Assembly (NCBI GenBank): GCA_964405775.1
Contig: CAYOPG010000022.1
Span: 1 to 30,381 of the forward strand
Reading direction: 5' to 3'
Source: JAAZFF01 sp964405775
GTDB taxonomy: Bacteria; Verrucomicrobiota; Kiritimatiellia; RFP12; UBA3636
DNA: 30,381 nucleotides
Under the pieces are notes generated by a model. The model was not told where the DNA came from, ran no database searches, and worked only from the letters and a program-made list of their open reading frames with translations. Positions 24,014 to 30,381 of the stretch are shown in pieces (position 1 is the stretch's first letter; each line of letters begins with the position of its first letter). The translations under genes were made by a program, and so were the position numbers.

Positions 24014-25256
24014 AACCGGTCTCTTCAAATGGCTTCTGTATGCGCGAGTGACTATTCATGTGCTCTACAGATACCGTGCCAACCTTTCGCTAAAGTTTGT
24101 ACGGCGCGCCGCCTTGCTGCTGCTTGCGTTCAGACACGACAAGCCTGTACGCAACGGTCGAACTTGGAAACTCCACCTATATCTACCCGCATACCCTGCT
24201 CCGGCTTTCTTCAAGGCTGTTGAAAATAAGCTGATCTGCTCGCCTCCAAAACCCGTCTCCGTGGTGCTTTCCACAACCAAGGCATGCACGTTCGCATGTC
24301 CGCACTGCTACCAGCGCCTCGACGCGGGGAAGGACGTCAGCACCGATGAGCTTTGCAAAACCGTGGAAGCGCTCTCCGCTGCCGGCGTTGCGTTTCTCAA
24401 CGTGGAAGGCGGCGATGCTTTTCTGGATTTCGACCGGCTCTGCGCTCTTGCGGAACGAGCAGACGAGAGCATGGAGATTTGGGTGAATACTACGGGCGCG
24501 AACGTCACGCGCGAAAAACTGGAAAAACTAAAAACGCTGGGAGTCTATGGACTGATGGTTTCCATGCATGGCTCCACTCCCGAGGCGCACGACGCATTCA
24601 CTGGGCGCCATGGCGCGTTCGATCTGGCCCGCCAAACGCTGGCTTGGTGCGATGAGCTCGGTCTTGGCTCCGCCATCAACTGCGTTCTCACAGCGCAAGA
24701 CGTCGCCGCCGGGATTTTGCCGCGAATCATGGATATGGCTCGCGAACTCCGTTGCGGCTTCGTCCAGCTCATTCATCCCAAGCGCGCCGGGAAGTGGCTG
24801 GACAACGCACGGCTGGACGAACAAGAAAGCCAACTCATCTCAGACGTTCTGCGTGCCCATCGTTACTACAACGGATGGAGGCGCGCTTCGTATCCGGCAC
24901 TTGCAGCGCAGGCAAATGAAGAGTCAGCCAGATTGTTCGGCTGCACTGCGGGAGGTGTTGACCGTTTTTACATAGGCGCTTCAGGCGAAGTGCAGCCATG
25001 TGAGTTTCTCAACCTTTCTTTTGGCAACGTCAAAGAAGAATCCTTCGCGACGATTTTCGCTCGTATGCGCACCGCCTTCCCCGTGCCATGCACCGACTGG
25101 CTGTGCCATACACTCGCGGGCGACATCGCTGACTATATGCGCGACCATAACATCACAACTACACCGCTTTCAACCAGCGCCACGCTTGAGATAGTCTCTC
25201 GCATGAAACGCAGCGAACCTACCAAACTTTATAAACGCATGGGGATTTACGGATAA
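24000..25256 (+). CDS. Radical SAM enzyme with SPASM-like C-terminal cysteines
   Basis: Encodes 418 residues from the ATG at 24000, with AAGGA about 8 bases upstream; an ATG at 23994 is too close to it. The radical SAM cluster motif is CTFACPHC (Cys96, 100, 103), followed by EGGDAFL in place of the common GGEP, and a VSMHGSTPEAHD strand. C-terminal cysteines at 315, 334, 364 and 369, with GEVQPCEF and FGNV, resemble a SPASM or twitch domain that would bind a second Fe-S cluster. About 85 residues, basic and hydrophobic (LLYARVTIHVLYRYR, RRAALLLLAF), precede the core and may bind the membrane. No peptide substrate gene is nearby, so the target is more likely a lipid or small molecule. Such enzymes need anaerobic or low-oxygen conditions. 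Confidence 0.87.
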   Translation: MQTNRTGLFKWLLYARVTIHVLYRYRANLSLKFVRRAALLLLAFRHDKPVRNGRTWKLHLYLPAYPAPAFFKAVENKLICSPPKPVSVVLSTTKACTFACPHCYQRLDAGKDVSTDELCKTVEALSAAGVAFLNVEGGDAFLDFDRLCALAERADESMEIWVNTTGANVTREKLEKLKTLGVYGLMVSMHGSTPEAHDAFTGRHGAFDLARQTLAWCDELGLGSAINCVLTAQDVAAGILPRIMDMARELRCGFVQLIHPKRAGKWLDNARLDEQESQLISDVLRAHRYYNGWRRASYPALAAQANEESARLFGCTAGGVDRFYIGASGEVQPCEFLNLSFGNVKEESFATIFARMRTAFPVPCTDWLCHTLAGDIADYMRDHNITTTPLSTSATLEIVSRMKRSEPTKLYKRMGIYG

Positions 25257-26125
25257 TGAAAAAAACCGTGACATTATTCATGAATCCTTCATCCCGCTCA
25301 GGAAGAGGACGCAAGAACTGGCCGGCTTACGAAGGCGCTTCATGGCGAAGAGTTGTCACCGAAAGCGGCGATGACATGTTGCGTCGTGTTGCTGAAGATG
25401 ATGCCCGAACAGCTGTTGCCGTTGGCGGTGACGGCACGATCAATCTCGTAATCAACGGGGCGTTGCGGCGCTCGCCACCGCCGCGTCTCGGCGTTCTGTA
25501 CTCCGGGACAAGTCCGGATTTCTGCCGCTTCCATCATTTGCCAACGGATCGAGAGGCGGCAGTGCGCACGTTGCGCGAGGGAACACCGCAACATTTTGAT
25601 GTTTGCCGGATTGATGAGATGAAAGACAATCATTCGCAACCTGTGTTTTTCGCCTCCAGTTGCAACATCGGTTTCGGTCCGGCTGTCGCCGCCCGGGCGG
25701 ACAGATACAGAAAATTCCTCGGCGATTTTTGCGGGACGCTTTTTGCTCTGATAATGGCGCGCATCAGCTCAAAACGTTTCACAGTGGATTTGGAGTTTGA
25801 GAACAGAGAACGCGTATCACTCGACAAAACACTCCACATTGCGGTTCTAAAAAACAATTTCATCGCGTCGGGTATCCACATCGGCTTGCCTGCCGTTCCC
25901 GACGACGGATATATGCACGTGCTGGCGGTGCGCAATTTTTCGTTCGCCGATATGATTCGGGTCTATCGCGGAGGAATGCCACGTGACGCGTTTGTGCGCC
26001 GCGCAAAATGTGTCAGAGTGACGACTCTGCCACAGCAACAACTGGAATATGATGGAGATCCGTCGCCACTGGCAACGCCTGTTTGCATAACCTGTCTGCA
26101 ACGCGCAATGGAGATTATAAAATGA
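25256..26125 (+). CDS. Diacylglycerol kinase-like (YegS/DagK/LCB5 family) lipid kinase
   Basis: Encodes 289 residues of the diacylglycerol kinase catalytic fold. The start has the nucleotide-site strand FMNPSSRSGRG; the ATP-binding GGDGTINLVING lies at 57-68; GIHIGLPAVPDDGYMHV and the late LEYDGDP are also family signatures. Members phosphorylate diacylglycerol, phosphatidylglycerol, undecaprenol, sphingoid bases or ceramide using ATP at the cytoplasmic membrane face. With an SPT-like gene downstream, a sphingoid or ceramide-like substrate is one option; a prenylated lipid is another. The start codon shares a base with the stop of the radical SAM gene (TAATG), and the end overlaps the ThiL-like gene by 4 bases (ATGA), indicating tight coupling. 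Confidence 0.88.
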   Translation: MKKTVTLFMNPSSRSGRGRKNWPAYEGASWRRVVTESGDDMLRRVAEDDARTAVAVGGDGTINLVINGALRRSPPPRLGVLYSGTSPDFCRFHHLPTDREAAVRTLREGTPQHFDVCRIDEMKDNHSQPVFFASSCNIGFGPAVAARADRYRKFLGDFCGTLFALIMARISSKRFTVDLEFENRERVSLDKTLHIAVLKNNFIASGIHIGLPAVPDDGYMHVLAVRNFSFADMIRVYRGGMPRDAFVRRAKCVRVTTLPQQQLEYDGDPSPLATPVCITCLQRAMEIIK

Positions 26126-27000
26126 ACGAATATGGACTGATCAAGAAGCTCTTCGGCGATACCGTTCCCGACCTGTTCGCGTCTGACGCGCAGTTCTTCG
26201 ACGCGGCGGGGCAGCGCTGGGGAATTACCTGCGATGCGTTTTCGCCGGATGAGGATTGCTTCACACTGGAGTCGCCTCGGCGGCTCGGAGCGAATCTCGT
26301 AATCGCCACGTTGTCCGATCTATACGCATCAGGGTGCGAGCCTTCATTTTTCATGCACGCGATCACCTTCCCGCACGATGCCGAGGAATCTTGGATGGGG
26401 GAGTTGGCTGCAGGGATTGCATCTGCGCTGAAAGAGGCTGGTTGCGTACTTCTGGGTGGCGATACAGGCCAAGGGAAGTCTTTGTCGTACACGGGAATAG
26501 GATTGGGTCCGCAACGCCGCCCTCTGACGCGCCGCTTCCCCGACGCGAGGCAAAGACTCTACGTTTCCGGCAAACTCGGCGCATTGAACGCCGCTGCGTA
26601 TTCTGGTGCGCCGACTCCAGCTTTGACTCGCCGTCCAACACCGCCCGCCGCAACAGCTTGCATCGATACGAGCGGAGGTTTCATGGATGCCGTGTGGCAA
26701 CTGCACGAGCTCAACCCAAATCATACAATCGCAATCCAAGACATCCCGGTTGACGACATCTCCCTGCTTTTCGGAGGTGCGGGAGAATACGAGCTGCTTT
26801 TTACCGCTCCTTATGACGAAGAGGAAACATCCGGTGCCTTCTGCATCGGCGAGGTGATATCGGGACGTGAAGGCGTTTCACTTGACGGATGCGCGATAAC
26901 GGCTCCGCCGCCTGATCCGAGAAGCTATACATCGCGCACGGAATACATCGGCGCGATTTTCAGAAGCATTGAGGCATTGAAAAGCCATGAGAGGGATTGA
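26122..27000 (+). CDS. ThiL/PurM-like (AIR synthase-related) protein
   Basis: Encodes 292 residues from an ATG preceded by GGAG. The order of motifs follows thiamine-monophosphate kinase: ITCDAF (like the TTD strand), LVIATLSDLYASGCEP (like NLSDIAAMGAxP), LLGGDTGQG at 110-118, ACIDTSGGFMDA (like IDxSDGL) and FGGAGEYELLFT at 217-228 (like GGEDYELLF). Known relatives bind ATP and act as kinases, ligases or dehydratases. The N-terminal GDDAA motif of ThiL is reduced to SDAQFFD and GGED to GGAGE, so authentic ThiL activity is doubtful. A repurposed ATP-dependent activity on a pathway intermediate is plausible. It overlaps the lipid kinase by 4 bases and the flavin enzyme by 14. No thiamine genes are near. 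Confidence 0.8.
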   Translation: MNEYGLIKKLFGDTVPDLFASDAQFFDAAGQRWGITCDAFSPDEDCFTLESPRRLGANLVIATLSDLYASGCEPSFFMHAITFPHDAEESWMGELAAGIASALKEAGCVLLGGDTGQGKSLSYTGIGLGPQRRPLTRRFPDARQRLYVSGKLGALNAAAYSGAPTPALTRRPTPPAATACIDTSGGFMDAVWQLHELNPNHTIAIQDIPVDDISLLFGGAGEYELLFTAPYDEEETSGAFCIGEVISGREGVSLDGCAITAPPPDPRSYTSRTEYIGAIFRSIEALKSHERD

Positions 27001-28129
27001 AAATATAATCCGCTCCGCTACACTTGAGAACTGTGCGGACGAACACGGAGTGGTGGATGTCGAGTTGCTCGGCGACATGTATTCGAAGATTTCCGCAAGT
27101 ACTTGCGTTACGGGATTCGTATATATCAGCGAAGACGGCCGGGCCATGCAAACACATCAGGCGGGAATCGTAAACAGTGAACAGCAACGTGCCTGGAGCG
27201 ACGTCGTTTCATCCGTGAGAGCGAAGCGCACCGAACCCGTAAAGTTAATAATGCAGCTGGCGCATACGGGGTTGCAGACAACGCGTTCTGACGCGATCTC
27301 TCCTTCAGGAGGGCGCTCTCCATATTTCAAAACAAAATCCAGGGCTATGACACCATCCGACATCAGCCGAGTGGCGGAGGACTTCGCGATGGCCGCGAGG
27401 CGTGCGTCTGAGGCTGGTTTTGACGGGGTGCAGATTCATGCGGCGCATGGGTACCTTATACACCAGTTTCTTTCACCGTCCATCAACCGTCGACCGGACA
27501 GGTATAAAGATGGCTCTTTGTTTCTGGAAAATGTTGTAAGTGGCGTCCGCAAGGCTTGTCCGTCACACTTTGGCGTAAGCGTCAAAATCAGCATCTCGGA
27601 TGATGCGGGGGAAATGAGCAGAACCATTGACGCCATGAAGCGATTGGAAGGTGCCGTCGATTTTTTCGAGATTTCTTGTGGCACAATGGCGAAAGCGCTT
27701 GATATCTTTCGCGGCGGGTGTCCGCTCGACACATTGCTCTCAGTCAACCCGCTTTACAACCGCTATCCAAGATTCGCCAAAACCGCGTGGCGGAAATTTG
27801 CCGCGCCAGCGCAGTTGCGGCGTTTCAAACCGTTCTCAAATTGCTACAACCTTGCGGGCGCGCTGAAACTCAAGGAGCGCGTCTCCACACCGCTGGCGGT
27901 TGTCGGCGGCATCCGATCCGGCGAGGACATCCGGCGGATATTCGATTCGGGCGTCGAATATGTGTCAATGTGCCGCCCGTTCGTTTGCGAGCCGGACTTC
28001 ATCCGGCGTCTTCAACAAAACCCAAACGCGCAATCCGCATGCACGAGCTGCAACGAGTGCGCGATAGCTTGCGATTCCGGCGAACCAACTCGCTGCAGAA
28101 AGAAAGGAGGGCATCATGCCACTATTTGA
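26987..28129 (+). CDS. Old Yellow Enzyme family NADH:flavin oxidoreductase with Fe-S-type cysteines
   Basis: Encodes 380 residues forming an FMN-binding TIM barrel. Signatures are VKLIMQLAHTG, GVQIHAAHGYLIHQFLSP with His151 and His154, the SINRRPDRY stretch, and GGIRSGEDIRRIFDSGVEYVSMCRPFVCEPD near the phosphate site. The C-terminus carries Cys352, 355, 358, 362 and 370; the CxxCxxxC part matches the [4Fe-4S] site of 2,4-dienoyl-CoA and 2-enoate reductases. Those enzymes continue with a roughly 300-residue FAD/NAD domain that is absent here, so electrons must come from a separate partner. The likely reaction is reduction of an activated C=C bond, perhaps in an isoprenoid or enone intermediate. 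It overlaps both neighbours by 14 bases. Confidence 0.87.
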   Translation: MRGIENIIRSATLENCADEHGVVDVELLGDMYSKISASTCVTGFVYISEDGRAMQTHQAGIVNSEQQRAWSDVVSSVRAKRTEPVKLIMQLAHTGLQTTRSDAISPSGGRSPYFKTKSRAMTPSDISRVAEDFAMAARRASEAGFDGVQIHAAHGYLIHQFLSPSINRRPDRYKDGSLFLENVVSGVRKACPSHFGVSVKISISDDAGEMSRTIDAMKRLEGAVDFFEISCGTMAKALDIFRGGCPLDTLLSVNPLYNRYPRFAKTAWRKFAAPAQLRRFKPFSNCYNLAGALKLKERVSTPLAVVGGIRSGEDIRRIFDSGVEYVSMCRPFVCEPDFIRRLQQNPNAQSACTSCNECAIACDSGEPTRCRKKGGHHATI

Positions 28130-29357
28130 AGAGTTTATATCCACACAACCAGGAGAGGACATTTTCGGCAAGACGCACAGGCTTTCGGAAGCCCTGGATG
28201 GCTCCCGCAGCACCGCTGCCGATGGACTTGGCATACACGCGACAGGCTCGGCGCAGCCAGTTGTGAATCTGGAGCTTCCAGATGGAAATTTGAGGGAGTG
28301 CGTAATGCTCGGCTCCAATTCGTACCTGAATCTTTCAACGCATCCTGCGGTGCTGGAAGGCGCGCGCAAAGCGCTGGAAACATACGGCTACGGAATGGGG
28401 GCAGTGTCCCTTTACGCCGGCATGACGGATCTGCACCGGGAGTTGGAGCAGAGAATCGCCGCCTTTTACAATGCGGAGGATGCTATTGTGTTTCCCGGCG
28501 GGTATGCGACTAATGTCGGCGTCATATCGGCGCTGTGCGGCAAGGACGACATCATCATAAACGACAGCGCCAACCACGCCTCGATTTTCGATGGCAGCGT
28601 ACTTTCACGCGCCACCATGAAATGCTACATTCACGGCAACATCGAGCATCTTGAGAAAATCCTCTCGCGTCTGCCGGATGACAATCGCGGACGGCTGCTT
28701 ATAACAGACGGCGTCTTCTCTATGAGCGGGGATCTCGCTCAGCTTGACACGCTCGTGGATCTCGCTCGGCGCCACCACGCGCGAATAATGGTCGACGATG
28801 CTCATGGGATCGGCGTTGTAGGGCCAACTGGCCGCGGTACTGCCGAGCATTACGGCGTGATGGACAAAATCGATCTTCACATTGGGATGCTCAGCAAGGC
28901 TCCGGCGGGGCTTGGCGGATTCTGCGCGGCATCGCGAGAGGTTGTGCGCTACCTCAGGCTCTATGCCAGAACGTACTTCTTTTCGACAGCGCTACCAGCG
29001 CCGGTGGTCGGCGGGTTAATCGAGGTCTTCAAACTGCTTGAGGCAGACAACGCGGGACGCGCCGAACTGTGGCGCAACATTGGATACATACGAGGACGCC
29101 TTGGCGAGGCGGGCTTCGACATAGGCCCTGGAGGTTCGGGCGTCGTGCCCCTGTACGTGCGCAACGAAACGGTTCTCAACGCCCTGTACGCCGACCTTCT
29201 GGCTGCTGGCGTCTACACGAACATCGTCTCGTATCCTGCTTGTAGGCGCAGGGAATGCCGGCTTCGCCTGTGCGTCATGAAAGACCTTTCCAAATCCCAG
29301 ATTGATTACGCTGTGGACACTCTGGTTTCTCTTGGAGGGAAACATGGAATCATATAA
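28116..29357 (+). CDS. Alpha-oxoamine synthase, serine palmitoyltransferase/KBL-like (PLP-dependent)
   Basis: Encodes 413 residues of the class II aminotransferase fold. Family landmarks are MLGSNSYLNLSTHP, VFPGGYATNVGVISAL, NHASIFDG with His154, VDDAHGIGVVGPTGRG with Asp227 and His230, and the Schiff-base Lys261 in LSKAPAGLGGF. These enzymes condense an amino acid with an acyl-CoA or acyl-ACP with loss of CO2 (SPT, glycine C-acetyltransferase, 7-keto-8-aminopelargonate synthase). The HASI(F/Y)DG and later segments look most like SPT. Odd points: the usual GxGGSR loop reads GMGAVS (94-99), and the C-terminal TAxHT is replaced by a Met-Lys-Asp segment. No biotin genes or acyl carrier protein lie next to it. 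AGGAGG precedes the ATG; 14-base overlaps at both ends. Confidence 0.87.
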   Translation: MPLFEEFISTQPGEDIFGKTHRLSEALDGSRSTAADGLGIHATGSAQPVVNLELPDGNLRECVMLGSNSYLNLSTHPAVLEGARKALETYGYGMGAVSLYAGMTDLHRELEQRIAAFYNAEDAIVFPGGYATNVGVISALCGKDDIIINDSANHASIFDGSVLSRATMKCYIHGNIEHLEKILSRLPDDNRGRLLITDGVFSMSGDLAQLDTLVDLARRHHARIMVDDAHGIGVVGPTGRGTAEHYGVMDKIDLHIGMLSKAPAGLGGFCAASREVVRYLRLYARTYFFSTALPAPVVGGLIEVFKLLEADNAGRAELWRNIGYIRGRLGEAGFDIGPGGSGVVPLYVRNETVLNALYADLLAAGVYTNIVSYPACRRRECRLRLCVMKDLSKSQIDYAVDTLVSLGGKHGII

Positions 29358-30315
29358 AGGCAGCGGGCATGTTCTCATAACGGGAGCCGGCGGTTTCATT
29401 GGCGGACATATCGTGCGGCGTTTTGCAAACGCAGGCTGGCACGTGACGGCCGTCGTGCACCGGAGCCGCCCTGCCTGGCTGGATGAATTGGACGGAACTT
29501 TCGTGGAAAAGTGCGACGTTTCCAATGAAAAATCCGTCGCTGAATGTTTAGACCGTCTTCCATCGCCTCCTGCCGTGGTTGTGCATGCCGCGGGGCTCGC
29601 CAGCGATGTTGGCCCGGACAAGCTATTCCGGCGCCTAAACTACGAGTCCGTGAAAATCATGTCGCGTGTGCCGACGAAAAAATTCATATTCATATCCTCC
29701 TCGGATGTTTACGGCGTGCGCGACTTCAACGGCGAAAGCGAATCGGAATTGACGTTCGATGACAACGTCGGCAACCCATATCCGAAGTACAAGATTCTTT
29801 CTGAACGGTATCTTGCCGACACCCTGCCACCTGAGCGCTACGTTTGCATCCGCCCGGCGGCGGTGTGGGGAGAGGGAGACAAGACTCTTGAGCCACGGAT
29901 TGTGGAGTTTCTGAGAGCTTCGCCTTTCATTGTCCATTTCGGCAAATGGCGAGGAAAAAACCGCTGGCCGCTCGCCGATGTGCGCCTAGTGGCTGAGGCG
30001 GCTTATATAGCGGCCACAGACACATGCTGGGATGGCGGAGGCGTGACCATCATCGACCACAAGAGGACGACGATCGACGAGTATTACCGAGAAATAGCCC
30101 GGCGACACTTCCCGTCGAAGCGCTACCGAACAATTATGCTTCCGATGTGGGTTGGCAAATGGATTGGCGCATATTCCTCTTTTGTTGGCAGGGCATTAGG
30201 TCGCACAAGCCCTGTTTTCGACCCGTCATACTACGCCGCGCACCATGTATCCAGCAACCTCGACTTCGACGATTTAAAACTGAGGTCCCGCTGCGTCATA
30301 AATATCGCTCCGTAA
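29344..30315 (+). CDS. NAD-dependent epimerase/dehydratase, 3-beta-HSD-like short-chain reductase
   Basis: Encodes 323 residues from the ATG at 29344, with GGAGGG just upstream; a longer frame to 29302 is unlikely. This extended SDR has the nucleotide motif GAGGFIG (14-20), a catalytic Ser in ISSSDVYG and Tyr146-x3-Lys150. A WPLADVRLVAEAA segment and the hydrophobic C-terminal region (MLPMWVGKWIGAY) recall 3-beta-hydroxysteroid dehydrogenase-type enzymes, which oxidise or reduce a hydroxyl/keto group on lipids. The bacterial ceramide pathway also uses an epimerase-annotated reductase (CerR) next to SPT, so reduction of the ketone made by the upstream oxoamine synthase is an attractive role. 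It overlaps that gene by 14 bases. Confidence 0.86.
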   Translation: MESYKGSGHVLITGAGGFIGGHIVRRFANAGWHVTAVVHRSRPAWLDELDGTFVEKCDVSNEKSVAECLDRLPSPPAVVVHAAGLASDVGPDKLFRRLNYESVKIMSRVPTKKFIFISSSDVYGVRDFNGESESELTFDDNVGNPYPKYKILSERYLADTLPPERYVCIRPAAVWGEGDKTLEPRIVEFLRASPFIVHFGKWRGKNRWPLADVRLVAEAAYIAATDTCWDGGGVTIIDHKRTTIDEYYREIARRHFPSKRYRTIMLPMWVGKWIGAYSSFVGRALGRTSPVFDPSYYAAHHVSSNLDFDDLKLRSRCVINIAP

Positions 30316-30336
30316 AGCGCTTCTAAATAGTCGACC

Positions 30337-30381
30337 ATGCAAAAGCCGCATTTTGCGCAATGTGATTCCATCCGACTTCAG
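30337..30381 (+). CDS. Possible start of a further gene, truncated by the window edge
   Basis: An ATG 21 bases after the preceding stop opens 15 codons (MQKPHFAQCDSIRLQ) without a stop up to the last base. No clear ribosome binding site is seen. If real, it could be a ninth gene of the operon. Too short to judge. Confidence 0.25.
   Translation, partial: MQKPHFAQCDSIRLQ

Noticed and set aside
1..30381. CRISPR arrays, insertion sequences, prophage or toxin-antitoxin genes
   Set aside because: I saw no regularly spaced repeats, transposase, integrase or phage structural genes on either strand.

Overview
The window reads as a piece of a Gram-negative, probably anaerobic bacterial chromosome of moderate GC. 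The gene mix is compatible with the PVC group (Kiritimatiellota, Lentisphaerota or Verrucomicrobiota): a Na+-translocating oxaloacetate decarboxylase, AlgI/AlgJ-type exopolysaccharide acetylation, PKD/LamG secreted proteins, and zinc-ribbon motifs fused to an HU domain. This placement is an inference from gene families, not from a marker tree. Position 3106-3205 is a 100-N scaffold gap, so this is a draft assembly.

Layout. 1-391: non-coding, AT-rich, with DnaA-box-like sites and a DnaA-trio-like run; a candidate replication origin just upstream of dnaN. 392-4217 (+): dnaN, a five-S1-repeat protein, and a membrane-anchored coiled-coil protein that the gap breaks artificially. 4463-7099: an HU protein fused to two zinc ribbons (+), a small secreted coiled-coil protein (-) and a two-PAS protein without an output domain (+). 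7238-8307 (-): a pair of half-size YeeE/YedE sulfur-compound permeases under a promoter whose -10 lies inside a palindrome. 8495-10426 (+): tRNA-Leu(UAA), a lipoprotein, endonuclease III and a LOG-family protein. 10423-14067 (-): oadG-oadA-oadB, a biotin-dependent Na+ pump. 14348-15508 (+): an amidohydrolase. 15523-22366 (-): algI, an algJ-like gene, an algX/J-like gene and a large secreted propeller/PKD/LamG protein, probably a polysaccharide O-acetylation operon.

22615-30315 (+) is the most unusual region: eight genes, every neighbouring pair overlapping, behind a promoter with a palindrome over its -35. In order: MarR regulator, UbiA prenyltransferase, radical SAM enzyme, diacylglycerol-kinase-like lipid kinase, ThiL/PurM-like protein, Old Yellow Enzyme with iron-sulfur-type cysteines, serine-palmitoyltransferase-like alpha-oxoamine synthase, and an NAD-dependent epimerase/3-beta-HSD-type reductase. 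A further reading frame may begin at 30337 and run off the end. I do not recognise this combination as a described pathway. The enzyme types suggest synthesis of a modified isoprenoid and/or sphingoid-like membrane lipid. That is inference; the individual family assignments are much firmer than the pathway.
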